From Megasphaera sp. (lineage in GTDB: Bacteria; Bacillota; Negativicutes; Veillonellales; Megasphaeraceae), in NCBI GenBank assembly GCA_022486585.1, contig JAKVKI010000009.1, forward strand, positions 1 through 63,235: a stretch of 63,235 nucleotides of DNA, written 5' to 3'. Shown piece after piece: positions 25,451 to 34,471 of the stretch. Position numbers and translations under genes: made by a program. Numbering within the stretch: the stretch's first letter is position 1; each line of letters starts with the position of its first letter. The notes beneath the pieces were generated by a model. The model saw nothing but the letters and a program-made list of their open reading frames with translations, was not told the origin of the DNA and searched no databases.

Positions 25451-26044
25451 TTACGGACGGACGATACGGTTCGCCGTACGCATGATTTCAATGATGCGAT
25501 ACATATTCGTGATTTCCCCAACTGCAACTTTTTCCGTCAACCCATAGAAATTAAGGCAGGCGCCACAAGCATAGATTTCTACGCCTTGCGATGCTAATTT
25601 CTTCAAATCTTCCAGCGATTCTGACGCTTCCGTCACCAAGGATACGCCGCCATTATAGAAGACGATTTGTTTCGGCAGTACATCTTGTTCTGTCAAAGTA
25701 TACAAAAAGGTTTTCAACAGACTCTTACCGAATTTTTCATCACCGACACCCATCATCGGCGAATTGACGACGACGATGTATTCATTGCTCTTGACGACTT
25801 CTATATCTTCCGTTTTGCCAGGGTCGGCAGCGCCTTCTGGTTTAGTAATGACAACCGTGAAATGTTCCGGCGTATCTTCCTTCATGGTATACGTATAACC
25901 AAGCTGACCTGCCATTTTTTTCAGGTTTTCCGTAGCAACTTTATTGTCCACTACTGTCGTAACAGCATCATGTTCTTTTAATGCCTTATGTGTTTCAATA
26001 ACCGGTAAGGGGCACGCTTTTCCTAGTGCATCAACAGTAAACAT
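25451..26044 (-). CDS. yedF: YedF-family selenium-metabolism protein (TusA-like plus DsrE-like)
   Basis: A 197-residue protein. Residues 1-70 are TusA-like with the sulfur-carrier Cys in GKACPLPVIETHKAL. Residues about 85-197 are DsrE-like with EIYACGACLNFYGLTEKVA, a Cys pair typical of the selenium-linked YedF form. ATG 26044 is favoured because an ATG six bases upstream leaves almost no gap from GGAGGA. Such proteins are thought to relay persulfide or selenide toward SelD; this is inference from family and context. Confidence 0.85.
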   Translation of the reverse strand: MFTVDALGKACPLPVIETHKALKEHDAVTTVVDNKVATENLKKMAGQLGYTYTMKEDTPEHFTVVITKPEGAADPGKTEDIEVVKSNEYIVVVNSPMMGVGDEKFGKSLLKTFLYTLTEQDVLPKQIVFYNGGVSLVTEASESLEDLKKLASQGVEIYACGACLNFYGLTEKVAVGEITNMYRIIEIMRTANRIVRP

Positions 26045-26085
26045 ATTCATTCCTCCTCTAAAAGATATATCTTCGTATAGTATAT

Positions 26086-26118
26086 CACATACTGCGACCT
26101 GTAAACAGTCGCTATGTG
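26086..26118 (-). promoter_or_regulatory. Strong inverted repeat in the yedF leader
   Basis: CACATAGCGAC and GTCGCAGTATGTG form a stem around TGTTTACAG, about 40 bp before yedF and after the terminator of the ABC transporter. It has no T run, so it is more likely an operator or an RNA-stability element. Confidence 0.45.
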
Positions 26119-26122
26119 AATA

Positions 26123-26177
26123 TAAAAACGGGCTGAACCGCATGGATCATATTGCTTTCCTGGTTGTCAGGCCGTTT
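26123..26177 (-). terminator. Terminator after the PstSCAB-like genes
   Basis: AAACGG-C-CTGA pairs with TCAG-C-CCGTTT, followed by further Ts (CCGTTTTTAT). The loop is long (about 30 nt), so some read-through into yedF is plausible. Confidence 0.6.
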
Positions 26178-26196
26178 CTTATGCAGCGAACAACCG

Positions 26197-26940
26197 TCAT
26201 TGTATATAATTGATATATTCTTGTGTCCTAGGGTCACAGGCATGCTTGAATAAGGCCGCTGTATCACTATATTCTACAACAGCACCTTCTTCCATATACA
26301 CCGTATTATCGGCTATTCGTTTCGCTTGGGACAGATTGTGCGTTACGATAATGACCGTACAATTTGTCTTGATCGTTTGTAATGTTTGTTCTACTTTCAA
26401 CATGTTTTTAATATCCAAAGAAGAACAAGGTTCATCTAGCAATAACACCTCCGGTTTGACCGCTAGTGCTCTGGCAATGCACAGCCGCTGTTGCTGCCCT
26501 CCTGATAACTCGCAGGCATCGTGCTCCAACTGGCAGGCTACTTCATCATAAAGCCCTACTTTATGCAGACAATCGACGACTATTTCTTTTTGTTCCGCTT
26601 TCGTACGTGTCCCTTCGTATTCCAAAGCATAGGTCATGTTTTTATATATGGAAAAAGGAAACGGTGTCGCTTTTTGAAAAATAAGACCAACGTGTTGCCG
26701 GACTACTTGTGGAGACAAGGAAAAAATGCTTTTATCGTCTATGCGAATATCTCCGTTTACAGTGACAGCTTTTTTTTCAATACTGCGATTCATCGTTCTG
26801 AGCAGCGTCGTTTTTCCACAACCAGACATGCCAATAATCGCCGTAATCTTATTGCGCTGCACCGGCAGGGTAATATGATGCAGAATCTCGTTTCCTCGTA
26901 TACCTACGGATACATCGTCTATATACAGGCTCGCTCCCAT
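26197..26940 (-). CDS. pstB: ABC transporter ATPase, PstB-like
   Basis: A 247-residue ATPase with Walker A GMSGCGKTTLL, Q-loop followed by the PstB-type KATPFPFSIYKNM, signature LSGGQQQRLCIARALA and Walker B VLLLDEPCSSLD. ATG 26940 (MGASLYIDDV) is set by GGGGAG; the frame runs farther up but into pstA. Best fit is an oxyanion importer of the phosphate family. The four-gene set lacks phoU and sits between glycine reductase and selenium genes, so the anion may not be ordinary phosphate. Confidence 0.85.
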   Translation of the reverse strand: MGASLYIDDVSVGIRGNEILHHITLPVQRNKITAIIGMSGCGKTTLLRTMNRSIEKKAVTVNGDIRIDDKSIFSLSPQVVRQHVGLIFQKATPFPFSIYKNMTYALEYEGTRTKAEQKEIVVDCLHKVGLYDEVACQLEHDACELSGGQQQRLCIARALAVKPEVLLLDEPCSSLDIKNMLKVEQTLQTIKTNCTVIIVTHNLSQAKRIADNTVYMEEGAVVEYSDTAALFKHACDPRTQEYINYIQ

Positions 26941-26941
26941 A

Positions 26942-27757
26942 TTATTCTCTCCCCTTTCCCAGATAACGGCAAAATAAATTGATTCCCAATAAGATAACAA
27001 TCAGTACAAAGGCTGTTCCATACGCCATGGTCAGGGAATAACCTTCATTGACTAACACATACAGGTGATATGGCAGGGCCATAAAGGGATCTGTCAAATC
27101 CGGCAAATGGCCTGTATACAATACAGTCCCCGTATACATGATAGGGGCCGTCGCCCCCATCGCATATGCCGTCGCCAACGCCAGTGTCGACGCAATTTCC
27201 CGGCACCGAGACGGCAAAACAAGGTGTACCAGTGTATACATGAACGACACGCCTAAGGCTAACGACGCATCAATACTGCTTTTCGGAAATTCCAGCAATA
27301 GTTTCTCTACCCGTACCGTAATAAACGGAATAATCATAACGGCCAGTGTCAGCCCTGCTGATAATACACTGCGAGGTATGCCTATATTCATAAGAAAAAA
27401 GCTATAGCCAAAGAGACCAATCACAATGGAAGGGATACCTGATGTGCACTGAATAATAAATTGATTCACTTCATAGAAGAAATTATTTTTGCAATAAAAG
27501 ACCAAGTAAACAGCTGTCGACAATGAAAATACTGCTGCTGTCACAGCCGCAACTGCCCCTATATAGAGGCTGCCTACAATAGCCGGAAAAATACCACCGC
27601 TCGTCCCTAACGGTGTCCCCTTAGGATATTGCAGCAGGAAATCCACAGTAACAACAGAACCACCGTGTCCTAAAATATACAAAAACACAAAAGCTACCGC
27701 CGCCATGACGAAAAAGCCGCATCCATACGCCCATATCATCAAAATCATTTTTTTCAT
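26942..27757 (-). CDS. pstA: ABC transporter permease, PstA-like
   Basis: A 271-residue inner-membrane protein with six hydrophobic segments and the ABC permease EAA-like loop (SIDASLALGVSFMYTLVHLV). The N-terminal half carries LGTSGGIFPAIVGSLYIG, typical of PstA. It overlaps pstC by 4 bp (ATGA) and is followed within 2 bp by pstB, so subunits are made together. Confidence 0.85.
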   Translation of the reverse strand: MKKMILMIWAYGCGFFVMAAVAFVFLYILGHGGSVVTVDFLLQYPKGTPLGTSGGIFPAIVGSLYIGAVAAVTAAVFSLSTAVYLVFYCKNNFFYEVNQFIIQCTSGIPSIVIGLFGYSFFLMNIGIPRSVLSAGLTLAVMIIPFITVRVEKLLLEFPKSSIDASLALGVSFMYTLVHLVLPSRCREIASTLALATAYAMGATAPIMYTGTVLYTGHLPDLTDPFMALPYHLYVLVNEGYSLTMAYGTAFVLIVILLGINLFCRYLGKGRE

Positions 27758-28626
27758 CGGTTTCCCTCCTTCCGGAGATACCGCCGTAACACGTAAAACA
27801 GTATATTACACCCGATCAGCAGGAGCAACAGGATCATCGCAGCAGCATATAGCGCATGATAATGCGGACTGCCGTATTCAGCACTGCCCATTTCCAAAGC
27901 GATAAGAGCCGGAATAGTTTCTCCTTTTCCCAGTAAATGAGGCATAACCTTAGAATTTCCCATGACCATCATGACCGCCATGGTCTCACCCATGGCTCGG
28001 GAAAAAGCTAAAATGAGACTGACACAAATCGCTCTGGCCGCATGGGGCAAGATAATGTGATATATCGTATACCATCGATCAACACCCAAATTCAGGGATG
28101 CTTCTTCATATAAATCACGGCCCCGTTCCATTGATTCTGTACAATTCGTAATGATAAACGGCAATATCATGATCGCCAGTATGATAGCACCAGCCAAAAT
28201 GCATTCTCCTGATGACATATGCCCATATTGTTCAAAAGCTTTGACCAGTACTACAAGGCCTATAAAGCCAAAGATGACAGAAGGCACACCAGCCAGCATA
28301 TCGATAAAGGACAGAAATAAATTACGAATATGCTCTGTAAGGCAAAAGCAACAATACACTGCACAGCCTACACCCAAGGGTACTGCCAGGATGACCGCCA
28401 GCACTGACACGTAAAAGCTGCTCAGGATCATGGTCAGTATACCGAATTCTCCTGGCGTATCCAACGGATACCAGCGAAGCGAAAACAAAAATTGACTCAC
28501 ACTCGTATCCTTAAATACCAGCATGCCCTCCACACAGATATATGCCAGCAAAAAAAACAGTAACAGAACCGTCGCTGCCATACATGCTTTCATTATATAT
28601 TCTAAGATGCCGTCCCTCACATGCAT
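27754..28626 (-). CDS. pstC: ABC transporter permease, PstC-like
   Basis: A 290-residue inner-membrane permease with six hydrophobic segments. PstC-type features are the large loop after the first segment (WYPLDTPGEFGILTMI, compare the usual W-P-x-x-x-FG-I motif), the loop LYEEASLNLGVDRWYTIYHI and FSRAMGETMAVMMVMGN near the end. It follows the binding-protein gene after a hairpin that probably lowers permease expression relative to pstS. Confidence 0.85.
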   Translation of the reverse strand: MHVRDGILEYIMKACMAATVLLLFFLLAYICVEGMLVFKDTSVSQFLFSLRWYPLDTPGEFGILTMILSSFYVSVLAVILAVPLGVGCAVYCCFCLTEHIRNLFLSFIDMLAGVPSVIFGFIGLVVLVKAFEQYGHMSSGECILAGAIILAIMILPFIITNCTESMERGRDLYEEASLNLGVDRWYTIYHIILPHAARAICVSLILAFSRAMGETMAVMMVMGNSKVMPHLLGKGETIPALIALEMGSAEYGSPHYHALYAAAMILLLLLIGCNILFYVLRRYLRKEGNR

Positions 28627-28649
28627 ATACCCTGTCTCCTAACGACGTA

Positions 28650-28673
28650 AAGAGCGCCACTACTGGCGCTCTT
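28650..28673 (-). terminator. Hairpin between pstS and pstC
   Basis: AAGAGCGCCA and TGGCGCTCTT pair around a short loop, with only a short T tract. Such structures between binding-protein and permease genes usually reduce downstream expression. Confidence 0.6.
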
Positions 28674-28694
28674 CCGTATGTACTTGCTGCCTGC

Positions 28695-29603
28695 TTATTT
28701 AGTTGGAATGAATCCCATTTCTTCCACAACTGCTAAGCCATCAGCAGAGCGAATATAATCCATAAAAGCCTTTTGGATAGGCGATAATTCACCACTGCCT
28801 ACAATAATCAAGGGGCGCTGGATCTTATATGTGCCATCCAAAATCGTATCCTTAGTCGCTGCCACGCCGTCTACCTTGAGCGGTACGACTTTACCGGCAT
28901 TTTGTGCTGATACGCCGAAGGAGGCATAGCCAATAGCATTTTCGTTTTCAATGATTTTCTGTACCAATGCTCCCATCGAGGGTGCCTGGATGACCGTATC
29001 TGCAACTTTTGCATCGCCCATGATTTTTTGCTGGAATACTTCATGAGCGCCGCCACCAATATCACGAGTTACGACGATGATTTCCGTTTCCGGCAAAGAC
29101 GGGTCTACTTGGTTCCATGTCTTATATTCACCAGAGAATATTTTCTTGATTTCATCACTCGTCAAATTATCTTTGATTTTGGAAATAGGATTGTTCGGAT
29201 TGACAGCAATAGTCAAGGCATCGATACCCACTTTATATTGCTTGCAATCTTTAATCTTTTCTTTCTCACTATCTTTTAATTCACGGGCAATGAGACCAAA
29301 ATCTGCTTTCTTATCTAACAAGGCTTTAACGCCGGCTCCAGAGCCGCCTGGCGCTACGACGATTTCAATTTGTCCGTCTGGCAGAGATGAATCCACTTTC
29401 TTCCATGTACCATTCTTTTCCGTAAAATTCGTGCCGATTTTTGAAATGACTGGTGACAATGTAGATGAGCCATTGAACGTAATCTGTGTCGTATTCTGCG
29501 CAGAATCTTTTTTAGCATTGTTGTCCCCTTGCTGTCCGCAAGCGGCGGTTAGCACCAATGTACCTATAAGGGCTGCTGCCAGCCAAACTCGTTTACCAAA
29601 CAT
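28695..29603 (-). CDS. pstS: PstS-like substrate-binding lipoprotein with altered anion loop
   Basis: A 302-residue lipoprotein: signal segment WLAAALIGTLVLTAAC with the lipobox Cys at its end. PstS-type features include NGSSTLSPVI, PGGSGAGVKALLDKKADFG and ELSPIQKAFMDYI. The loop that in phosphate binders reads R-x-x-GSGT-R-x-x-F appears here as TRDIGGGAHEVF, so the Ser/Thr anion contacts are missing. That may mean another oxyanion or just a lineage variant. ATG 29603 follows AAAGGAG. It opens a four-gene transporter set placed between grdD and yedF. Confidence 0.8.
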   Translation of the reverse strand: MFGKRVWLAAALIGTLVLTAACGQQGDNNAKKDSAQNTTQITFNGSSTLSPVISKIGTNFTEKNGTWKKVDSSLPDGQIEIVVAPGGSGAGVKALLDKKADFGLIARELKDSEKEKIKDCKQYKVGIDALTIAVNPNNPISKIKDNLTSDEIKKIFSGEYKTWNQVDPSLPETEIIVVTRDIGGGAHEVFQQKIMGDAKVADTVIQAPSMGALVQKIIENENAIGYASFGVSAQNAGKVVPLKVDGVAATKDTILDGTYKIQRPLIIVGSGELSPIQKAFMDYIRSADGLAVVEEMGFIPTK

Positions 29604-29629
29604 AGCCTTGTCTCCTTTACACATGCATG

Positions 29630-29701
29630 AAAATAGAAGCCCTGTCGTCATCTCTATACATCACTATTACTACATCGATATGACTACAGGGACTCTATTT
29701 C
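29630..29701 (-). terminator. Long inverted repeat between grdD and pstS
   Basis: AATAGAGTCCCTGTAGTCAT matches the reverse complement of the later ATGACGACAGGGCTTCTATT at 17 of 20 positions. Only a short TTTTC follows, so it may be a partial terminator or processing signal that limits grd read-through into the transporter. Confidence 0.5.
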
Positions 29702-29724
29702 ACGATATTATAAATTATATTTTC

Positions 29725-30873
29725 TTACGCTCTGTAACCAGATTCCTTCAGTATGCCGTCTGCTTTATCCAAATTAGCATCGCTGACGCGGATGACCGGA
29801 CCTGTACATCCCATACCGCTTTCTGCATAAATACCTTTTTTCCACAGAGCTTTGACAGCATCTTCCAAGTCCATGATTTCAATGCCCAGGATCTGTGCTG
29901 TTACGACTTCTTTAGGCGGTGCTGTCACGTCTTCTTCAGCAGCTTTCGGCTGCGCCTTATACGTATCGAGAATACCGTCCAACCCAGCCTTCTTAGCCGC
30001 ATCAAATGTCTCTTTGGCAACATCAAAGACATGTCCCCGGACCAGTTCGGCTGCATAGGTCATTGCCCCTGTAATGAGCGGCGCCCCAGAAGCCCGGGAA
30101 ATGATCATGACTAATTTTTCATACCCTTCGCCAATGCCTGGGCCGTACCCATATCCCATGGATTCAAAAGAACCACCGGTAGTATACGACGACATCATCT
30201 TTATAAGGATATTGCCTGTCAGGGGATCCGTTACCAATACATCCGGCGTTCCCTGCAAGACATCGTTGCCACGCATCACACAGCCGCCGTCAGCACGGCT
30301 TGATTCAGCAAAATGAATCGTATAACCGCCATTGGACAATTCTTTCAAGGCCATTTCCGTTTGACGGGCTCCATCTACATTGAGGATACCGACAGTCGGT
30401 TCAGCAATACCACAAGCTTTCGCTGTAATAATGCCATAAATAGCGTTGCGGATCATGCCGTCGACGCGGTCCGTACTAGACGTCCCGGTAGTCGTAGCAA
30501 TGAACATTTCTTTTCCCTTAGCCGGTGTAACCACACGGCCTACGGTAGATACGCCGATAGGGAAGGGGAAATGCATCGTAACGGCGCCATCGATCTGATG
30601 CTGATCCAGCAATTCTTCCATTTTGCTGTGTCCTTCTTCATCACTGGCAACCGGAACCGTCGTGATTCCATCATGCGTCGCTGTGCCAATATAGTACACA
30701 TCGATGCCGGTCTTAGCTGCCGCTACGGCTGCTGCCATAGCATTATCTTCACCATGTTCACTGCCCATACCTGTCAGAGCAATTTTCGGTTTAGCTCCAA
30801 ACGTACCTGTTTCCAACGCATCAGCCAACTGTAAAAACGTATTGGCGATTGTTTTTTCTACTGTTGTTCCCAT
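29725..30873 (-). CDS. grdD: Glycine/sarcosine/betaine reductase component C, subunit beta-type GrdD
   Basis: Part of protein C, which accepts the carboxymethyl group carried by GrdA and releases acetyl phosphate. The 382-residue protein has the PlsX-like fold expected of GrdD (KIALTGMGSEHGEDNAMAAA near the start) and the conserved cysteine C356 in ESGMGCTGPVI, corresponding to the acetyl-enzyme Cys of characterised GrdD. ATG 30873 is close behind grdC (10-bp gap); the frame runs on inside grdC but without a start signal. Confidence 0.95.
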   Translation of the reverse strand: MGTTVEKTIANTFLQLADALETGTFGAKPKIALTGMGSEHGEDNAMAAAVAAAKTGIDVYYIGTATHDGITTVPVASDEEGHSKMEELLDQHQIDGAVTMHFPFPIGVSTVGRVVTPAKGKEMFIATTTGTSSTDRVDGMIRNAIYGIITAKACGIAEPTVGILNVDGARQTEMALKELSNGGYTIHFAESSRADGGCVMRGNDVLQGTPDVLVTDPLTGNILIKMMSSYTTGGSFESMGYGYGPGIGEGYEKLVMIISRASGAPLITGAMTYAAELVRGHVFDVAKETFDAAKKAGLDGILDTYKAQPKAAEEDVTAPPKEVVTAQILGIEIMDLEDAVKALWKKGIYAESGMGCTGPVIRVSDANLDKADGILKESGYRA

Positions 30874-30883
30874 ATGACCACCC

Positions 30884-32422
30884 CTATTCCTGCGGTGCCA
30901 ATGACTGGGCGAAGTCCCGCATCGCTTTGGCAATGAGGCTCCGTACTTGATCTTCCGATACGGTTCCTTCTTCTTCTGTTTTACCGCCATTCGGCTGAAT
31001 AACAAAAGATACGCCATCGAAAAGATCCGTCATGCGGCCCAGGAAGAGGCTCCCTTTACCGATAACCATGAGACGCTGCATCTTGCCAGCCATAATATCC
31101 TGGCAGGCAAAACCAATAGCCGGTACACCAGACGGGATATGACCCTGCGTCGGTGCCCATCCAATATAGCCATGATCTGTCGTGAAATCCTTCAGTTGTT
31201 TACGGTCCAATTCGCCCCGCTTAACAGCCAAGGCACCAATCATCTTATAGTTAGCCATCGGTACGTCACCGGCGCCAGCTGGTTTAGTAATATCAGGATT
31301 TTGCATTTCCGGTGCAAATTTATCGATATCAGGAATCTTAAGGCCATTCTTTTCTAATGGTTCTGCTACAAGCGACGTAATGACGGCCTGCGGTGAAGAG
31401 CCTGTACCAACCGTATGACGGCCAACGATATCCAAGTTGATTTCTGGATGAACGCCATCATTAGCAGCAATGATGACGCAGAAGCCGCCCAGGCAATCTT
31501 CCAAAATGGGGCAATCCTTTTTGACATGGTCTTTGCCGTTCATGCCGAGTTTAGCCGTGCAGCCGCCAGCCGTAACAGCTACCATTTTAAAAGTGCCTGC
31601 TTTGACCAGGGAAGCTGCTGCAATAAGAGCATGTGCCGGAGCCGCGCAGAAGCCGCGAACATCAGAACCGGAAGCTGCGTTCAATCCAGCGATTTCTGCC
31701 GCTGCTTTAGCAAAGTTGCCGCCGCCACGCTGATTCATATCGCCACAGCCTTCTTCAGCGCAGTCGATGACGTATTCAATATCGTCTTTATTGACGCCAG
31801 CACTCTTTACAGCATGGAGAAGGGATAAAACGCTGGATGCTTTACTCATAATATTTTCATGCATAATATGAGCAGATAAGTTGACATCAATATCATGCGC
31901 CCGTTTAATGCAACCGACGAGTTTTCCATCAATGCGTAACGGTTCTGCCGCTTCATCATTGACAAAACCTTCGATTTCTGATAATTCTACGCCGTCACCA
32001 ACTCGTGCTACGATTTCATCGGTAATGACCGGATCTGCAGCAAACGCGTCTTTAGTTGCTGCAATGAAATCTTTATCCAATTTGACTAAATCAAAAACGT
32101 CGCAAGCCTGTACTAGGAGCAAAAATTCATTTTCTGGCATGATTTCACCGAACTGACCATACCGTTTTGCCCCTTCCATTTTTTCTTTGAAATACGGGAA
32201 CGGCAAATCACACAATGCTTCAGGATGAGCATTGCCAATATAGACCTGATTGGGCCAATACGATACGGCATCATCATAGCTGCGGATATGCGATGGCAAT
32301 TCTTTTAAATATTCCGAATCAGGATTGACGATTCGTTCCGTGGTCTGTGTTGTGCCATTCTGCATGACCATATCCGGTGTGTGGACCAAGACGTAGCCGG
32401 TCCCCATGATTACACTGTTCAT
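30884..32422 (-). CDS. grdC: Glycine/sarcosine/betaine reductase component C, subunit GrdC
   Basis: The larger protein C subunit, 512 residues, with a thiolase/KAS-III-like fold. Visible are IDCAEEGCGDMNQRGGGNFA and SGSDVRGFCAAPAHALIAAA, with conserved Cys and His residues, and GYIGWAPTQGHIPSGVPAIG in the second half. Together with GrdD it converts the Se-carboxymethyl group on GrdA plus phosphate to acetyl phosphate. AGGAGG site 9 bp before ATG; a 162-bp gap with a hairpin separates it from grdA. Confidence 0.95.
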   Translation of the reverse strand: MNSVIMGTGYVLVHTPDMVMQNGTTQTTERIVNPDSEYLKELPSHIRSYDDAVSYWPNQVYIGNAHPEALCDLPFPYFKEKMEGAKRYGQFGEIMPENEFLLLVQACDVFDLVKLDKDFIAATKDAFAADPVITDEIVARVGDGVELSEIEGFVNDEAAEPLRIDGKLVGCIKRAHDIDVNLSAHIMHENIMSKASSVLSLLHAVKSAGVNKDDIEYVIDCAEEGCGDMNQRGGGNFAKAAAEIAGLNAASGSDVRGFCAAPAHALIAAASLVKAGTFKMVAVTAGGCTAKLGMNGKDHVKKDCPILEDCLGGFCVIIAANDGVHPEINLDIVGRHTVGTGSSPQAVITSLVAEPLEKNGLKIPDIDKFAPEMQNPDITKPAGAGDVPMANYKMIGALAVKRGELDRKQLKDFTTDHGYIGWAPTQGHIPSGVPAIGFACQDIMAGKMQRLMVIGKGSLFLGRMTDLFDGVSFVIQPNGGKTEEEGTVSEDQVRSLIAKAMRDFAQSLAPQE

Positions 32423-32508
32423 TTTTTGGTTCCTCCTATGTATTTATATGAAATGGGATGACAAACGCTCCCTTGTGTATTCGTAAATTTCAGCCTATAT
32501 ATGCGAAC

Positions 32509-32557
32509 AGGGCAGCAGGTGGTGTGCATCAACGATGTATTTCCCCCATACTGCCCT
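32509..32557 (-). other. Hairpin between grdA and grdC
   Basis: AGGGCAG and CTGCCCT can pair around a 35-nt loop. There is no T run. It may be a processing or stability element giving grdA a different mRNA level. Confidence 0.35.
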
Positions 32558-32584
32558 ATCCGTCAGTGGCCTGCACGCAAATTT

Positions 32585-33058
32585 TTACAGATACTTGCAG
32601 TACTCGTCACGGATTGCCGACATTTCTTCTACAATATCGTCGACATCCAATACCATTTCCATCATGCTGATCTGTTCTTCATATACGGCCGGATCCACTT
32701 CTTCTTTGATTTCCGGTTCGCAGATATGAAATACTGTAAGTCCTAACTGGACTCCTGTCAATGGACCTGCAAAGGTCGGGTCACCTGCTGTTACAGTTTC
32801 AGCTGCAAGACCTGCAGCTTCCCCCTCAGCAGCGCCTACTAATACGACCAGATTTTCTGGGCCGTACTGTTCGGCAAAATCTTTAACCCGCTTTTGATTT
32901 TCCAAGTCCATTGCACCAGCACTCGTTCAGACAAAGCATTCGGTCGATGCAAATACTACATCGGCGCCTGCTGTCTTCGCGCATTCTGCTATTGCTGGGC
33001 CCGGAATACCGTCGCGGTCGCCAATAATGACAACTTTTTTCCCGTTTAGAATGCTCAT
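32585..33058 (-). CDS. grdA: Glycine reductase selenoprotein A (Sec44, UGA read-through)
   Basis: A 157-residue carrier protein that takes the carboxymethyl group from protein B on its selenocysteine. The reading frame starts [20 protein letters not shown] (ATG 33058 after AGGAGG). It meets an in-frame UGA at 32927-32929 as residue 44 in TECFV-U-TSAGAMD, exactly where known GrdA has Sec, and continues through [20 protein letters not shown] to TAA at 32585. A naive gene finder would report only the part after the UGA. Confidence 0.97.
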
Positions 33059-33119
33059 AACGCGATTCCTCCTTTATCAAATTTGCTTTATGTTAGAGAA
33101 TAGATTCTCTCGCACAGCC

Positions 33120-33440
33120 TTATTTATAATATTCCAAAATCATCTTTTCGATGTTTTCTGGCGTAGCATCATCTTTTACACATTCAGCTACCTTTTGTCC
33201 ACCCTGATAAATAGCCATAACTGGCAGGCCTAAGATTTTCTGGCCAATTGCCAGCCGGCGCGCTTTGGATGTATTGAGAGCGCAGAATTTAATCTTGTCG
33301 CCGTATTTATCGGCATAGGCATGTACTGTCGGCATGAGAGCTGCACAAGGAACACAGCCATCACCATAAAAATCTACAAACACAGTACCTTCTGCCTGTA
33401 ATACTTCTGGTTCAAAGGTTTTCTTATCAACTTCTAACAT
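33120..33440 (-). CDS. trxA: Thioredoxin of the glycine reductase system
   Basis: A 106-residue thioredoxin with the active site GCVPC (C29, C32) in FYGDGCVPCAALMPTV instead of the common WCGPC. GCVPC is the form seen in thioredoxins encoded with glycine reductase, for example in Eubacterium acidaminophilum. ATG 33440 (MLEVDKKTFE) has correct spacing from AAAGGGG; the ATG 9 bp upstream touches the site. It would pass electrons from TrxB to the selenoproteins. Confidence 0.93.
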   Translation of the reverse strand: MLEVDKKTFEPEVLQAEGTVFVDFYGDGCVPCAALMPTVHAYADKYGDKIKFCALNTSKARRLAIGQKILGLPVMAIYQGGQKVAECVKDDATPENIEKMILEYYK

Positions 33441-33454
33441 GAGTGACATCCCCT

Positions 33455-34414
33455 TTATCCGTAATATTTTTCATTGTTCATTTCTGTTAAGTATTTGTTG
33501 ACCTGCATAGCCGCAATAGCGCCATCAGCGGCAGCTGTTACGACCTGGCGCAAGAACTTCTTGCGCATATCACCGACTGCGAAAACGCCAGGGATATTGG
33601 TCTTCATATCTTCATCTGTCAGGATATATCCGTCTTCCATATCGATCTGTCCTTCAAACAACTGCGTTGTTGGTACGAGACCGATGAAACCGAATATACC
33701 GAACAAGCCATCTTCCGGATCGGCTTCTACTTTTCTCGTTTCGCCGGTCTTTTTATTGCGGACGATCATCCACTGGACAACATCATCACCGCCGATTTCA
33801 TCGACGACAGAATCCCAGAAGAAATCGACTTTCGGATTGGCAAAGGCTTTTTCCTGTAAAGACGGGACAGCACGCAATTTATCACGACGATGAATAATCG
33901 TAACTTTGCGGGCGAATTTCGTCAGGTACAACGCTTCTTGTACAGCGCTGTTGCCACCGCCTACAACATATACGTCGAGGTCTTCAAAGAAGTCAGCATC
34001 ACAGGTTGCACAATAAGATACGCCGCGTCCCTGGAATTTTTCTTCGCCTTTGCAGCCTATGGGCCGATGCGATGCACCTGTTGCCAAAATAACTGTTTTT
34101 GCTTTATAGGTCTGATTGACGCAAACGATTTCTTTGACATCACCAGATAATCGTACTTCTTTTACCGTATCGGATACCCGTTCAACACCGAATTTTTCTG
34201 CCTGCTTGGTCATGCGGGCAATAAGGGTAGGACCAGATTCTCCTTCGAGCATCTGTCCCGGATAGTTTTCAATAATATCCGTAATGGCAATTTGACCGCC
34301 GTCCTGTGCTTTTTCAATGAGCAAGGTCGGAATGCGGCTTCTGCCTGTATATATTCCTGCTGCGAGGCCTGCGGGACCAGCGCCTAAAATAATGACATCA
34401 TATACGTCTTTCAC
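33455..34414 (-). CDS. trxB: Thioredoxin reductase
   Basis: A 319-residue flavoprotein: FAD motif ILGAGPAGLAAGIY, active-site CATCD (C135, C138) in GVSYCATCDADFF, NADPH motif VVGGGNSAVQEAL and the closing FAVGDMRKKFLRQVVTAAAD. It supplies reduced thioredoxin to glycine reductase. Start is a GTG at 34414 behind AGAAAGGTGG. It lies between grdB and trxA with short gaps. Confidence 0.95.
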   Translation of the reverse strand: MKDVYDVIILGAGPAGLAAGIYTGRSRIPTLLIEKAQDGGQIAITDIIENYPGQMLEGESGPTLIARMTKQAEKFGVERVSDTVKEVRLSGDVKEIVCVNQTYKAKTVILATGASHRPIGCKGEEKFQGRGVSYCATCDADFFEDLDVYVVGGGNSAVQEALYLTKFARKVTIIHRRDKLRAVPSLQEKAFANPKVDFFWDSVVDEIGGDDVVQWMIVRNKKTGETRKVEADPEDGLFGIFGFIGLVPTTQLFEGQIDMEDGYILTDEDMKTNIPGVFAVGDMRKKFLRQVVTAAADGAIAAMQVNKYLTEMNNEKYYG

Positions 34415-34471
34415 GATGCAGCCACCTTTCTGTACACGTTTTTTTGATTGACCAGCCAGTGTTATTTCTCA

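Noticed and set aside
32585-33058. In-frame UGA in grdA, and likewise in grdB and selD, as signs of pseudogenes
   Set aside because: Each UGA falls on the known or expected Sec position, coding continues in the same frame, and selA, selB, selD and tRNA-Sec are all present.
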